From Verrucomicrobiota bacterium (GTDB lineage: Bacteria; Verrucomicrobiota; Verrucomicrobiia; Limisphaerales; SIBE01), in assembly GCA_021733945.1 (NCBI GenBank), contig JAIPJX010000004.1, positions 1 through 64,000 of the forward strand: DNA of 64,000 nt, read 5' to 3'. Positions within the stretch are counted from its first letter, which is position 1. Each line of letters opens with the position of its first letter. The translations under genes and the position numbers were made by a program. This document shows, piece by piece, positions 28,468-38,143 of this stretch. The notes beneath the pieces are model-generated. The model was given only the letters and a program-made list of their open reading frames with translations. It had not been told where the DNA came from and searched no databases.

Positions 28468-28827
28468 AATCTCGATTCGCGGCTTCTCCGCGCCCTTTCC
28501 GGCTCGTCATCGTTGACGATGGTTAAAATCCGTGCGCTCCGACCTCACATCATCATGGAATCGGCGCGTGTTCAGGCAGCTCTTCTTCCGGGCATTGCCG
28601 CCACACTGGCGCGCCTCCGTGCTAGAAGTCCCCAGAGGAACGGTCGTAACGCCCCACAAAGGCGTCACCGCAATCCAACATCGCGTCTGCGCCGCTCACA
28701 GACACGGGACCGATTCCGTTCGCCGATTATGGTTGAAGCATCCCTGTTGTCAATGACCGCAATTGATCCGTCTTCAAACACCATCGCTCCATCCCTCCCC
28801 AACCTTCCCCACGTCCGATGGGATTCT
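28468..28827. other. Intergenic gap without a recognised gene
   Basis: Between the Dabb and MsrB genes, both on the minus strand. A plus-strand frame is open across it and into msrB, but its product has no recognisable feature and overlaps msrB antisense, so it is not called. Only a short inverted CATCGTTGACGATG is visible near 28509-28522. Confidence 0.5.
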
Positions 28828-29379
28828 TTACTCGCTCTTGTCCGCCTCTTTCTTGATAAACTTCAGCGACACGGAATTAATGCAGTATCTCAGGCCTGTC
28901 GGCGCAGGACCATCGTCAAACACATGACCCAGATGGGCATCGCATCGGGCGCAAAGCACTTCGTTTCGAACCATGAAAAACGAACGATCCTTCTCCGTCT
29001 TAACGTTGACCTTGGACACGGGCGTCCAGAAACTGGGCCAACCGGTGCCCGATTCAAACTTGGTTTCCGACGCAAAAAGTTCGTTCCCACAGCAGATGCA
29101 TTGGTAAACCCCCTTCTCCTTGTTATTCCAGTATTCTCCAGTGAATGCGCGTTCGGTCCCCTTTTTCCGCGCGACACGATACTGCTCGGGCGTCAGCAAT
29201 TTTTTCCATTCCGAATCGGTCTTCATGACTTTTTCATCCGTGCCGACTTCTGTTTTCGAGGGTTTCACCGCAGCATCCGTCGGCTCACCAGCCGCGGCTT
29301 CCTGCGGCTCCGCTTTCGCTCCTGCGAATGTGAACGCCGCAATCACAGCGGCCATCAACAGTAATGCAAACGTTTTCAT
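28828..29379 (-). CDS. msrB: Exported peptide-methionine (R)-S-oxide reductase
   Basis: 183 residues from ATG 29379, with a signal peptide ([22 protein letters not shown]), then a 30-residue acidic linker and the MsrB domain. Zinc-binding pairs are CICC (first) and CARC (second); [11 protein letters not shown] holds the catalytic Cys, and GTGWPSFW and [14 protein letters not shown] are present. It repairs methionine-R-sulfoxide in proteins, here outside the cytoplasm. A GAAGGT precedes the start. Confidence 0.94.
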   Translation of the reverse strand: MKTFALLLMAAVIAAFTFAGAKAEPQEAAAGEPTDAAVKPSKTEVGTDEKVMKTDSEWKKLLTPEQYRVARKKGTERAFTGEYWNNKEKGVYQCICCGNELFASETKFESGTGWPSFWTPVSKVNVKTEKDRSFFMVRNEVLCARCDAHLGHVFDDGPAPTGLRYCINSVSLKFIKKEADKSE

Positions 29380-29486
29380 ACCTTCGATTAACCTTTCCCC
29401 CGGCCATCCGCGCAACCAAAAAATTCCCCCTATGCCCACCGCGGTTTCGCCCGCAACCACGGCGACACCCCGGACCAACAAACCTC

Positions 29487-30540
29487 TCAGACCGATCGGA
29501 ATTCCCGGTTCCGGATCGGCAACGACCGAATGCGCACGCCCGTGGCGGACGCAAGGGCGTTGGCGATCGCCGGAGCCACGGCCACAATCGGGGTTTCCCC
29601 GGCACCGACCGACGGCACATCCGGCCGGTCCACAAGCACTGTTTCAATCAACGGCACATCCCGGAACCTCGGCACCCGATAACCCGAGAAACGCGGGTTC
29701 AATATCCGCCCCTCCGCAAATCGGATCTCCTCGTGCAACGCACCCCCGAGTCCCTGGATGATGCAGCCCTCAATCTGTTTCCGCAGGTTCAAGGGATTCT
29801 GCACCGCCCCGCATTCGAATGCCACGCAGACCTCGGCGACTTTGAACCGCCCCGCGTTCCGGTCCACGGAGAGCTCCACACAGGTCGCCACATACGATCC
29901 TTTTTCCGTACCGCACGCCAACCCCACGGCTTGAGCCTCGGAACCCTTCACGCGGCTCCGACGCCCGGCCCAGTCGAACCGTTCCACGGCAGCCTCCAGA
30001 ACCGCCCGCAATCGTTCGTGCTTCAAGTGCCTCAACCGAAACGCCAGCGGATCCGCCCCCGCCGAAACCGCCAGTTCGTCCATGAACGATTCCCGGGCAA
30101 ATACATTTGAGGATGTTTCCGTAACCGCAGCAGCGACAGAGATTGCCATTCATCGCGTCGATGATCTCGCCACGGGACGCTTTCGGATTTCGTTCCAAAA
30201 GACTGGTCGCGGTCAGGATCATGCCCGGCACGCAATACCCGCACTGCATGGCGTCTTCGTCGACAAACGCCTGTTGGACCGGGTGCAGCTGATCGCCCTG
30301 GGTGAGGCCTTCGATCGTGCGCACGGTCTTGTTTTGCACGGCGGCCACGGGCGTGAGGCAGGAAGGAGTCGGACTCCCGTCGATCAGCACCGTACAGGCC
30401 CGGCACTGCCCTTCGCCGCAGCCGTACTTGGTGCCGGTCAGCCCGAGATCCTCCCGGAGCACTTCGAGCAACGGCCTCCGCGGATCACTCCGGACCGCGC
30501 GATCCACGCTGTTGAGTTGAAATTTGATTTCTATCTCCAT
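29487..30540 (-). pseudogene. Broken molybdenum hydroxylase locus: 2Fe-2S subunit fused out of frame to a molybdopterin-subunit tail
   Basis: From ATG 30540 (GGAGGG upstream) a normal 2Fe-2S subunit begins: YGCGEGQCRACTVLIDG (first cluster) and QCGYCVPGMILTATSLL...NGNLCRCCGYGNI (second cluster). Near 30108-30114 the homology switches, in another frame, to SNVFARESFMDELA..., the C-terminal about 210 residues of a xanthine dehydrogenase-type molybdopterin subunit, ending at 29487 with GVGETPI-like [18 protein letters not shown]. The last residues of the small subunit and the first about 500 residues of the large subunit are missing, and the frames do not match, so this is a deletion fusion. A misassembly is the alternative. 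Confidence 0.85.
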
Positions 30541-30640
30541 GACTTCGGCCCTCCTTGTTCGTCAGTTCGATCGACTCACTTCGGATGGATGTTGATTTCC
30601 CCGATACTGTAACTGATCGCCCCAATCTCACAACTCCCAT

Positions 30641-30677
30641 AAAAAAGCGGGGAGAAGAGTTTCCTCTTCTCCCCGCC
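30641..30677 (-). terminator. Rho-independent terminator after the EF-hand gene
   Basis: A perfect 13-base stem GCGGGGAGAAGAG/CTCTTCTCCCCGC with a 4-base loop; on the minus strand it is followed by six T residues. It begins about 45 bases past the stop of the EF-hand gene. Confidence 0.9.
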
Positions 30678-30721
30678 AAAGGCCGCACCACAGCCAACCG
30701 TCACCCTAAACCGACAACCAG

Positions 30722-31075
30722 CTAGTTCGCCGGACGGCGCCGACGCTGGCCCTGATCCTCTCCCTGCCCAGGTCCACCCTGTCCAGGACCACGCCCCGGA
30801 CCGCGACCGGGACGTGCCCCCATGAATTCTTCAGGGGTGAGCTTGCCGTTCTTGTCCGCATCGAGTTTCTTGAGCACCGCGACGGCGTTCTCGATTTCCT
30901 TGGCATCGATTTCCCCGTCGCCGTTGGCGTCGAGCGCAGCGATGATCGCGGGCATCGGACGCTGCCGTCCCTCACCACCAGGCCCGGGCTGAGGGCGCCG
31001 TTCCGCATCCTGAGCCATCACACCCACGACGGGCATACCAATCAGAACCGCTGCAAGGATAGTTTTTGTGTTCAT
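30722..31075 (-). CDS. Secreted EF-hand protein
   Basis: 117 residues from ATG 31075, with a signal peptide (KTILAAVLIGMPVVGVMAQ). Two EF-hand loops are seen: DANGDGEIDAKE (about 55-66) and DADKNGKLTPEE (about 76-87). The flanks are low-complexity Gly/Pro/Arg (GPGRGPGQGGPGQGEDQ). A calcium-binding periplasmic or cell-surface protein, common in PVC genomes. Monocistronic with its own terminator. Confidence 0.88.
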   Translation of the reverse strand: MNTKTILAAVLIGMPVVGVMAQDAERRPQPGPGGEGRQRPMPAIIAALDANGDGEIDAKEIENAVAVLKKLDADKNGKLTPEEFMGARPGRGPGRGPGQGGPGQGEDQGQRRRRPAN

Positions 31076-31287
31076 AATGATCTTGTGGTTGTCTTCGCCC
31101 CCGGGAAACCCGCCTGCGCCGATCGAGGCGCTGGATTTGAGGCGGACGCCAGAGAGCAAAGCCCGAGCCCCGGGACTATTGAATCATGTTTTATCTCGTG
31201 GCTCATCTTTCTTGCCATCCATCAGACCACGGCTGTGTAAAGATCGTATGAGCACGGAACAGGAGAATTGTTAAGCAATTGTAAAAA

Positions 31288-33000
31288 TCACTTCAATCCG
31301 CAGATTCCCTTGATTCGAACCAGGGCATCCTCCAGGGAAACCATCTCGGGTTTGGCTTCCTTGCGGAGTTTGAACTCGATCTGATCCCCCGTGCGTTTGC
31401 TGATCGTGAGCCGGATCGGGAGCCCCAGCAAATCGGCGTCTCCGAACTTCTCCCCCGCGCGGAGGGGCCGGTCATCGAACAGCACCTCGATTCCCTCGCT
31501 CTGCAACCGGGCATAGAGCGCCTCGCACTGGCGGTTGATTTCCTCGTCCTCCAGATTCAGCGCGATCAGATGCACCTGATAGGGGGCGATCTGCGGCGGC
31601 CACAGGATCCCGCGATCATCATGGTTCTGCTCGATGCACGCCGCAGCGATCCGGCTCACGCCGATCCCGTAACACCCCATCACCACGGGATTCGATTTGC
31701 CTTGGGCATCCAGGACTTTGCAGCCCATGGCCTCGGAGTATTTCGTGCCCAACTTGAAGATGTGCCCGATTTCAATGCCTCGCGCTGATTGCAGTTTCCC
31801 CTGGCATTGGGGGCAACCGTCTCCCTCCCGGGCCATCCGGAAATCTCCAAATTCAGGCAAGGGGAGGTCGCGTCCGAAATTCACGTTGACGTTGTGATGA
31901 TCAGTCTGATTGGCACCACACTCGAAGTTCACCCTGCCATTGACATAATGGTCCGCCAGCACCAGCACATCCGCTGGCAGGCCGATCGGCCCGGCGTACC
32001 CAACCTCCGCCCCGGTCAGGGTCTTGATTCGGCCGGGTGAGGCCAGCCGGAGACTTTTGCATCCAAGCCGGTTGACCACCTTGATCTCGTTCACATCGCA
32101 ATCGCCCCGGACCATCACCGCCACCACCTTGTCGTCGGCTTCAAAAATGAGGGTCTTTGTCGTTTTCCAAAGCGGTATCTTCAGGAACTCGGAAAGAGGC
32201 CCCGTCCCGATCAACCCCTTCCCCAGCACCGCTTCCATCGGTTTGAGCTCGGTCTCCTGCTCAAACTCTTCCAGCCGGCTGCTGGCTTTTTCCTGGTTCG
32301 CCGCACAATCACAGGCATCGCAGAACAGGATCGTGTCCTCACCCGTATCGGCCAAAACCATAAACTCCTGACTGCCGCTGCCACCGATCGCGCCGGAATC
32401 CGCCGCCACGGCACGATACTGAAACCCGATCCGCTCGCAGATCCGGTGATACGCCTTGCGCATGGCTTCATACGCTACTTCCAGCCCTGCTTCATCAACG
32501 TCGAAGCTGTAGGCATCCTTCATGATGAATTCCCGGGCGCGCATCAGCCCGAACCGCGGCCGGATCTCATCCCGGAACTTGGTCTGGATCTGAAACACAG
32601 ATTTGGGAAGGTCCTTGTACGACTTGAGGTCCCGACGCAGGATATCCGTCACAACCTCCTCATGCGTCGGCCCCAGGCAGACCATCGCCCCTCGTCGGTC
32701 CTTGAATGCGAACATGATACCGTCTATCGCGGTGTATCGTTCCCATCGTCCCGTTTCCTCCCACAACTCCCGGCTCTGCAGTGCCGGCATCAGCATCTCC
32801 TCAGATCCTGCCGCCACCATCTCCTCGCGCACAATCTGTGAAATCTTGTTCAGCGTCCGCAACAACAACGGGAGGTAACTGTAGACCCCGGCCGAAAGCT
32901 GTTGAATATATCCACCTCTCACCATCAACGCGTGCGCTGCGGATTGCGCGTCTTTCGGCGCTTCCCGCAGTGTTTTTCCAATATGTCTGCTCTGTCTCAT
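31288..33000 (-). CDS. proS: Prolyl-tRNA synthetase
   Basis: 570 residues, the usual bacterial-type length with an editing insertion. Class II motifs are visible: motif 2 (FQIQTKFRDEIRPRFGLMRAREFIMKDAYSFD), TxEE (PTHEEVVTDI) and motif 3 (GCYGIGVSRIAAA); the C-terminal anticodon-binding domain begins near 475. An AGGAG lies about 10 bases before ATG 33000. Confidence 0.97.
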   Translation of the reverse strand: MRQSRHIGKTLREAPKDAQSAAHALMVRGGYIQQLSAGVYSYLPLLLRTLNKISQIVREEMVAAGSEEMLMPALQSRELWEETGRWERYTAIDGIMFAFKDRRGAMVCLGPTHEEVVTDILRRDLKSYKDLPKSVFQIQTKFRDEIRPRFGLMRAREFIMKDAYSFDVDEAGLEVAYEAMRKAYHRICERIGFQYRAVAADSGAIGGSGSQEFMVLADTGEDTILFCDACDCAANQEKASSRLEEFEQETELKPMEAVLGKGLIGTGPLSEFLKIPLWKTTKTLIFEADDKVVAVMVRGDCDVNEIKVVNRLGCKSLRLASPGRIKTLTGAEVGYAGPIGLPADVLVLADHYVNGRVNFECGANQTDHHNVNVNFGRDLPLPEFGDFRMAREGDGCPQCQGKLQSARGIEIGHIFKLGTKYSEAMGCKVLDAQGKSNPVVMGCYGIGVSRIAAACIEQNHDDRGILWPPQIAPYQVHLIALNLEDEEINRQCEALYARLQSEGIEVLFDDRPLRAGEKFGDADLLGLPIRLTISKRTGDQIEFKLRKEAKPEMVSLEDALVRIKGICGLK

Positions 33001-33184
33001 CTCTAGGTTTCTCCTGAATTCCAGTCAAAAAAGTGCCCGTGTCTTATCCCCGGTTCCCGCCCTGATCGCCAGACAATTCTTCAATACCCCCAATCTGCCC
33101 TTTTCCTGAGAGCCGATTCGTGCTTCCATCGCCCGGACCACGTCCATCGCGTAAGGTCGGCCGATCAATCGATTTTAAACCAAC

Positions 33185-34348
33185 GTGAGCAACCCAACCC
33201 CAGACCAAACCCACGCGTCCGCACCCCGTTCCCTCGGTGCCCCCCGTCCCAAACGATCACGGTCCCTGAAGTTTTGGGGTACCTTGCTCGCAGCCGTCCC
33301 TCTGGCTGGATTTCTCTCCTGTTCCCTGCTCCATCAGGGACCTTACCTTCCGCCCGAACCACTGCCGGACACTCCCATCCTGGACGTGCACTGCCACACC
33401 GCCGGCATCGGAGCAGGGGGAAGCGGCTGTTTCATCTCCGAATCGATGCAGAGCAGCCTGCGTTTTGATGTCTACCTGGACAGCTTCGGCACTTCCGTCT
33501 CGGAGCTCGAAACCCGGGGCGACGCCCTCATCCTGCAGAAAATCTCGAAGCAACTTCAGGAGAGCAAACATGTGGGGGGCGCAATCATCCTCGCGCTGGA
33601 CGGAGTCATCAATGCTCAGGGAGAACTCGACCGCAGCCTCACCGAGATCCACGTGCCCAACGAATTCGTCGAGACCGAAACCGCGAAATACACAAACCTT
33701 TTCTGGGGTGCCAGCGTCAATCCGAAACGACCGGACGCCCTGGAGCGCCTGCAATGGGCGAAGGATCACGGAGCCAAACTCGTCAAATGGATCCCCTCGA
33801 TCATGCTCTTTGATCCCGCCGACGCATCGTTCCGGCCTTTCTACGAAAAACTGGTCGCCCTCAACATGCCCCTGCTCACCCACGCCGGGAAGGAGGAAGC
33901 GTTCACCCACGCAAAAAACGAGCTGTGCGATCCTCAACGCCTCCACCTTCCGCTCCAATTGGGGGTCACCGTGATCGTCGCGCACATCGCCTCCACGGGC
34001 AGCAATCAGGGCGAACGCGACACGGATCGCCTGAGCCGGATGATGGGGCAGTACACCAACCTCTTTTCCGAAATCTCATCCCTCACCCAGCTCAACAAGT
34101 CCGGTTATCTCAAGGAAGCGCTCATTCAACCCGAATGGACGGGGCGTTTGCTTTACGGCACCGACTACCCACTGATCAACACTCCCCTGGTGTCGCCGTA
34201 TTTTTACCCCCTCCGGCTCACCCGCAGGCAAATCCGGGAGCTCCGGTCGATCGAAAATCCATGGGACCGGGACGTCGCCCTGAAGCAGGCTCTGGGCGTG
34301 CCCGCGTCCGTCTTCGCCCGAAGCGCCGCATTCTTTCAAACCTGGTAA
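33185..34348 (+). CDS. Amidohydrolase-family lipoprotein candidate
   Basis: 387 residues. After a basic N-terminus comes SLKFWGTLLAAVPLAGFLSC, where FLSC resembles a lipobox (F rather than L at -3). The metal site begins with ILDVHCHTAG (about 66-75), then VKWIPS, LTHAGKEEAF, TVIVAHIAST and LLYGTDYPL with the late Asp. The fold is the amidohydrolase_2 type (decarboxylase/lactonase-like). No operon partner. The reaction is unknown; the exported location is uncommon in this superfamily. Confidence 0.8.
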   Translation: MSNPTPDQTHASAPRSLGAPRPKRSRSLKFWGTLLAAVPLAGFLSCSLLHQGPYLPPEPLPDTPILDVHCHTAGIGAGGSGCFISESMQSSLRFDVYLDSFGTSVSELETRGDALILQKISKQLQESKHVGGAIILALDGVINAQGELDRSLTEIHVPNEFVETETAKYTNLFWGASVNPKRPDALERLQWAKDHGAKLVKWIPSIMLFDPADASFRPFYEKLVALNMPLLTHAGKEEAFTHAKNELCDPQRLHLPLQLGVTVIVAHIASTGSNQGERDTDRLSRMMGQYTNLFSEISSLTQLNKSGYLKEALIQPEWTGRLLYGTDYPLINTPLVSPYFYPLRLTRRQIRELRSIENPWDRDVALKQALGVPASVFARSAAFFQTW

Positions 34349-34480
34349 CCTCCGACTCGAGGTTCCTCATGGCTTGCCGTTGAACGGTTTGGGATCCTGA
34401 TGGGAGTGAGTGGGGTTGCCGCTTCGGGCAGGACCAAAGCGGCGTCGGCGCTGCGCTCTGCCGCGCGCACTCCAAAACAC

Positions 34481-34583
34481 CGTCGTTCTTCGGACGCCAT
34501 GCCTTGGAATCCATGCCCATGGCAGACATCCGCTCCAAACGGACTGCCCCTGTGAACGATCTCGGCGGCAGCTGCCGAGCAGG
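34481..34583. repeat. R3 repeat, copy 1
   Basis: About 100 bases containing TCCAAACGGACTGCC and GATCTCGGCGGCAGCTGCC; the reverse complement closely matches 54181-54285. Flanked by further repetitive sequence with a GTCGCAGCGCGAC palindrome. It opens the long non-coding interval 34349-35455. Confidence 0.7.
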
Positions 34584-34690
34584 GATAGGGGTCGGTCGCA
34601 GCGCGACCAACAGTGCCTCGCAGCGCGAGGCACACCACCTCATGAGCTACACCACTCCGCGGGGTTACTCCACTCGTGGGAATGCTCCGG

Positions 34691-34803
34691 CCTTCGCCAG
34701 GTTCGCGAAGCGTCATGGACTGCGGCAGTCATCTGCCGCTTTTGGACCTGCCAGCGCCGTGGAAAGCGGCAGAGGACTGCCGCAGTCGAAGATCTGGCGA
34801 AGG
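34691..34803. repeat. Large imperfect inverted repeat
   Basis: Left arm 34718-34743 (GACTGCGGCAGTCATCTGCC...) and right arm 34762-34787 (...GAGGACTGCCGCAGTC) pair over about 25 bases with one or two mismatches, enclosed by an outer CTTCGCCAG/CTGGCGAAG pair. A related half, AAGCGGTAGAGGACTACCGC, recurs at about 35154-35173. No gene is associated. Confidence 0.7.
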
Positions 34804-34944
34804 GATGAAGCCCCTCCCTGAATAAACCTTCCCGGGTGGACTGGGGCCTGTCGCGCTGCGACAACCGCCTACCCCAAAGGCGGGACTCCATGCGAAGGGT
34901 CCAAGGATGCCCGCGAAACAAAAAAGGCATCTCTGTTGCAGCAA

Positions 34945-35205
34945 GTTTTTGCGGTTCGCGCGAACCGTCCCGGTGAGCGGTCAGGGATCTGGACCTCGGG
35001 TGGCCCACGGCTCAGCGTGACGCTTCGCCCTACCGCCGAGGGGACGGGGAAAGGTAGCGCGAACCGTCCCGGTGAGCTTCCCCTGCATCTTAATCCGTGG
35101 TTAATTCCCCCTTCCCTGCAACCCGGCTCGCCGGGACGGTTCGCGCCACCCAAAAGCGGTAGAGGACTACCGCCGTCCAAGACGCTTCGCGAGTTTCGGG
35201 ATACT
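34945..35205. repeat. R2 repeat, copy 3 (degenerate, several units)
   Basis: Units GGTAGCGCGAACCGTCCCGG (35055 region), CGAACCGTCCCGGTGAGCGG (34958 region), GACGCTTCGCCCTACCGCC and CGGGACGGTTCGCGCCACCC occur here. The region belongs to the non-coding interval 34349-35455, in which no gene is supported. Confidence 0.7.
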
Positions 35206-35207
35206 TC

Positions 35208-35342
35208 AGAGCGTGTCCGAAAATCAGGATCCGACGTAAGACGACTTACTTCTTCAACTGCCAGACCAGGCGATTTTCAGAGTATTTGGAACCTCGTCAC
35301 CCCGGCACCTCCCATGGAATGAGAGTTTACAGACAGGCTTAG
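35208..35342. repeat. R1 element copy B
   Basis: Begins GAGCGTGTCCGAAAATC and ends GAGAGTTTACAGACAGGC, giving imperfect terminal inverted repeats. Inner blocks GATCCGACGTAAG, TTCTTCAACTGCCAG and GGAACCTCGTCACCCCGGCA match copies C (inverted) and D along their length. Confidence 0.78.
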
Positions 35343-35455
35343 CGTTTCGCGTTGCATCCACGCGGGGATTCAGGGACGATCGACATTGGAGCCACGCGGG
35401 GATGGATTCATTCCTCCGCAACACGGCTTGCGTGCAACTGTTTCGAATCAAAATC

Positions 35456-36337
35456 ATGAAAGAGAATTCCGCTGAGTGTGTATTGGAAGCGAAGGCAGTC
35501 CTGGGCGAAGGGCCTTCCTGGGATGTCAAACGTCAGCGGCTTTTGTGGGTCGACATTGAATCCTCCCTGGTCTGCGTGTTTGACCCGGTCACCCGCGAGA
35601 ACAAAACTTTCCCCACCGGCAGTCACGTGGGGTCCGCGGTCCTGAGCGCCAAAGGGGACGTGATCGCGGCCACGCACCAGGGATTCGTCCGGCTGAACCT
35701 AGACACCGGCGCACTCGCTCCGATCTGTGATCCGGAAGCGGATTTGCCGGGCAACCGTTTCAACGATGGCAAATGTGATCCGAAGGGTCGCTTCTGGGCC
35801 GGATCGATGGGCTACGACGAATCCAAAACAACCGGCAACCTGTATCGATTGAACGAACAGTTGAAGGCCGAGAAAATGCTGGACGGAATTTCGATTTCCA
35901 ACGGGCTGGCGTGGTCGGCTGATCAACGCACCCTTTACTACATTGATACGCCCACCATGCGCGTGGACGCGTTTGATTTCGACCCGGAAACATCCGCGAT
36001 CTCCAACCGCAGAACCGCCATTCAAATCCCCGAAGGGATCGGTTACCCGGACGGAATGAGCATGGATGCGGAAGGCATGCTCTGGATCTGCCTTTGGGAT
36101 GGCTGGGCGGTGACACGCTGGAATCCCAACACCGGCGAACAACTGGAAAAGATTTCACTGCCGGTCGGCCGCGCCACCTCCTGCTGTTTCGGAGGCAGGG
36201 ACCTGAACGAACTCTACATTACTTCCGCCTCAACACGGCTCAGCGAGGAAGAGCTCGCGAAACAACCGCTGGCGGGAGCCCTGTTCCGTGTAAAACCCGG
36301 TGTTTCGGGTCCCCCGCCCTTCCTGTTCGCCGGATGA
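35456..36337 (+). CDS. SMP-30/gluconolactonase family lactonase
   Basis: 293 residues from ATG 35456. Six-bladed propeller with the family's metal-site residues: E18 in LGEGPSWD, Asn in NRFNDGKCDPKGRFWAGSM, Asn in GISISNGLAWS and Asp in YPDGMSMDAEG. Family members hydrolyse sugar lactones such as gluconolactone, galactonolactone or fuconolactone in the cytoplasm, which would be the next step after the sugar dehydrogenase-like protein at 14867-15799, although the genes are unlinked. No ribosome site was recognised. Confidence 0.9.
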   Translation: MKENSAECVLEAKAVLGEGPSWDVKRQRLLWVDIESSLVCVFDPVTRENKTFPTGSHVGSAVLSAKGDVIAATHQGFVRLNLDTGALAPICDPEADLPGNRFNDGKCDPKGRFWAGSMGYDESKTTGNLYRLNEQLKAEKMLDGISISNGLAWSADQRTLYYIDTPTMRVDAFDFDPETSAISNRRTAIQIPEGIGYPDGMSMDAEGMLWICLWDGWAVTRWNPNTGEQLEKISLPVGRATSCCFGGRDLNELYITSASTRLSEEELAKQPLAGALFRVKPGVSGPPPFLFAG

Positions 36338-36370
36338 TCCCGCCGGTGCGGCCGGACTGTTTCCGACGCC

Positions 36371-37858
36371 TCATTCCCGGTTGATCACACGGAGCGACCA
36401 TTGATCAAAGCGCTCGCGTACGGTCAAAAGCCCGAAGGTATCGAACGTAAAACCGCAGTTCCGACCATAAACGCTGTCGGGTGCCACGTTGAACGTCCAG
36501 ACAGATCCATCGGGAACGGATCGAGCCTCCCGCACGTCGAGTGTTTTCCGCAATCGGGCGTCGTCGGCCTCGGGAAGCGTGTCGTTCTCCTGCCAATGCC
36601 TGAAGAGGCCGTTGCCGGATCGGAGACGTCGCATCATTGGATTCACCGCCGACGAATGCTGGTGCGCTCGAAACACGGCCCGGACATTCCGACCACCCTC
36701 CGAGCCGGCACGAAGAGTCGCCCGGGCGGCAGCTTCACCGAACACCCACCCGCGGCCCGCGTCGTATCCAATCGCAGGTTCGGTCCCAAGCAACGTAAAA
36801 TCGTTCCACATGAAACCGATCAAACCGGGAGCAATCGGAGAGACGGGCTTAAAATTTCGCCACATCGCGGAATAGCGCGTTCTGTCGGATCCGGGAATGG
36901 ACTGCACCAACTCCGGATGCCGCTCCAAAAAGTCAACCTGCCGCAATTCGCCCAGCAACTGAAACCGGGTTTCTCCCGGAGCGGCGAGCAACCCGGCGGG
37001 ATCGTAGCCCGGCTCCAATCCGCCGTGATTGCACTGGATAAAATCCGTGCCTGTCCCCAGATAAAGCGCCACCGGGAGGAAATCGTAGATGCGCGAGACT
37101 TTGCGGATGGCGGCCCGGTCCATGCCGAACTTGGCGACGAACTCCTGAATAAACCCGTATCGGCTGGTCAATCCGATGTCCTCATGATTCCCGCGCGTCA
37201 TCCACACCCGCTCCGGATTCTCCGTCTTCAACCGAAGCAGCGTGTACAACACCTCCGTCCCGTAGACTCCCCGGTCGGTGTAATCCCCGAGAAACACGAG
37301 ATACGTGGTCGGGCGCAGGATTTTAAAACCGTTCAGATACCCCTGCTCGTTGAGCCAGGCAAGCATGCCGGTGAGGGACTGCACATCTCCATGGAAATCA
37401 CCGTGAAAAAAAACCTCCGCGTCGGCCGGAACAATGAGCTTCTGAGTGAACGGCTGAAACGGAATCGCGGGCGGTTCGAAATAGACCCGGCTTGCATCAA
37501 AGAATTCATCCGCCGCCGGTGGCGCTCCCACCCACACGTCGGGGGAACGCATCACTCCGTTCGTGCTCCACTCGAAAAAGCGGTCCAGCACCACCTCCAG
37601 TTCGCTGAAACGCTTCAGAGGCAGAAGGTCTTTGGCAGGCAGACGAAACCCGGACCTCAGATTCGATGGCAGCTTCGCGCACGCCTGCATCCAGTCGGCA
37701 AACGCGATTGCAGACTCGGACTCGGAGGCCAGGGCCGCCGGACGTTCCATCACCACAGCGGATTTCGCTGCCGCGTGGTTGGCGGGTTCGGACTGTTCCT
37801 GGCACCCGGCGCAGACCACTCCGAGCACCAGGCCGTATAAAACTGAACGTGTTATCAT
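36371..37858 (-). CDS. PPP-type metallophosphatase lipoprotein
   Basis: 495 residues from ATG 37858, with lipobox VCAGC after SVLYGLVLGV. Mid-protein it has the full PPP-family set: GDFHGD, LGDYTDRG, RGNHE, a later NHGG and FRAHQHS. These are the metal-binding and catalytic motifs of Ser/Thr protein phosphatases of the PP1/PP2A class, here on an exported lipoprotein. A long N-terminal linker (about 20-150) has no known domain. An upstream ATG (MASFF) would lengthen it by 15 residues but obscure the lipobox. Monocistronic. Confidence 0.85.
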   Translation of the reverse strand: MITRSVLYGLVLGVVCAGCQEQSEPANHAAAKSAVVMERPAALASESESAIAFADWMQACAKLPSNLRSGFRLPAKDLLPLKRFSELEVVLDRFFEWSTNGVMRSPDVWVGAPPAADEFFDASRVYFEPPAIPFQPFTQKLIVPADAEVFFHGDFHGDVQSLTGMLAWLNEQGYLNGFKILRPTTYLVFLGDYTDRGVYGTEVLYTLLRLKTENPERVWMTRGNHEDIGLTSRYGFIQEFVAKFGMDRAAIRKVSRIYDFLPVALYLGTGTDFIQCNHGGLEPGYDPAGLLAAPGETRFQLLGELRQVDFLERHPELVQSIPGSDRTRYSAMWRNFKPVSPIAPGLIGFMWNDFTLLGTEPAIGYDAGRGWVFGEAAARATLRAGSEGGRNVRAVFRAHQHSSAVNPMMRRLRSGNGLFRHWQENDTLPEADDARLRKTLDVREARSVPDGSVWTFNVAPDSVYGRNCGFTFDTFGLLTVRERFDQWSLRVINRE

Positions 37859-37941
37859 TTGCAATGGAAGCCGTTTGCGGACCCTTACAAAAAACGACGC
37901 CATACGCGGAACCCTAGCCACCGGTTCGTTGCAAGTAAAGC

Positions 37942-38143
37942 CTACCGCCCCGCGAAGAACCAAACCACATCCGAGTCGCTCAGAATCAGATTGAGTTGTG
38001 AGTTCGCTTCGATGCCGTCCGGGATGCCCTCGCCGCCAGCGTCCGGATGACCTGGATCGGTTCCGGCGTCCGTTGCCGAGACCCGTACGCCGGTGCCATT
38101 TTCATCAAAATTGGGCAAACCGTTATCGCTGGCATCGTAAAAT
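37942..38143 (-). pseudogene. Fragment of a thrombospondin type 3 repeat protein
   Basis: The minus strand encodes DASDNGLPNFDENGTG followed by VSATDAGTDPGHPD and GIPDGIEANS, stopping at TAG 37944-37942. It aligns with residues about 285-335 of the intact protein at 39474-40694 (GTGIWVSATDTGTDPANPD), but has lost the DGDG calcium ligands and has no start codon. It breaks off exactly in the palindrome at 38123-38174. Confidence 0.75.

Noticed and set aside
28450..29364. Plus-strand 304-codon frame
   Set aside because: Overlaps msrB antisense for most of its length and has no recognisable protein features.
36401..37840. Long plus-strand frame of 479 codons
   Set aside because: Complete antisense shadow of the PPP phosphatase gene.
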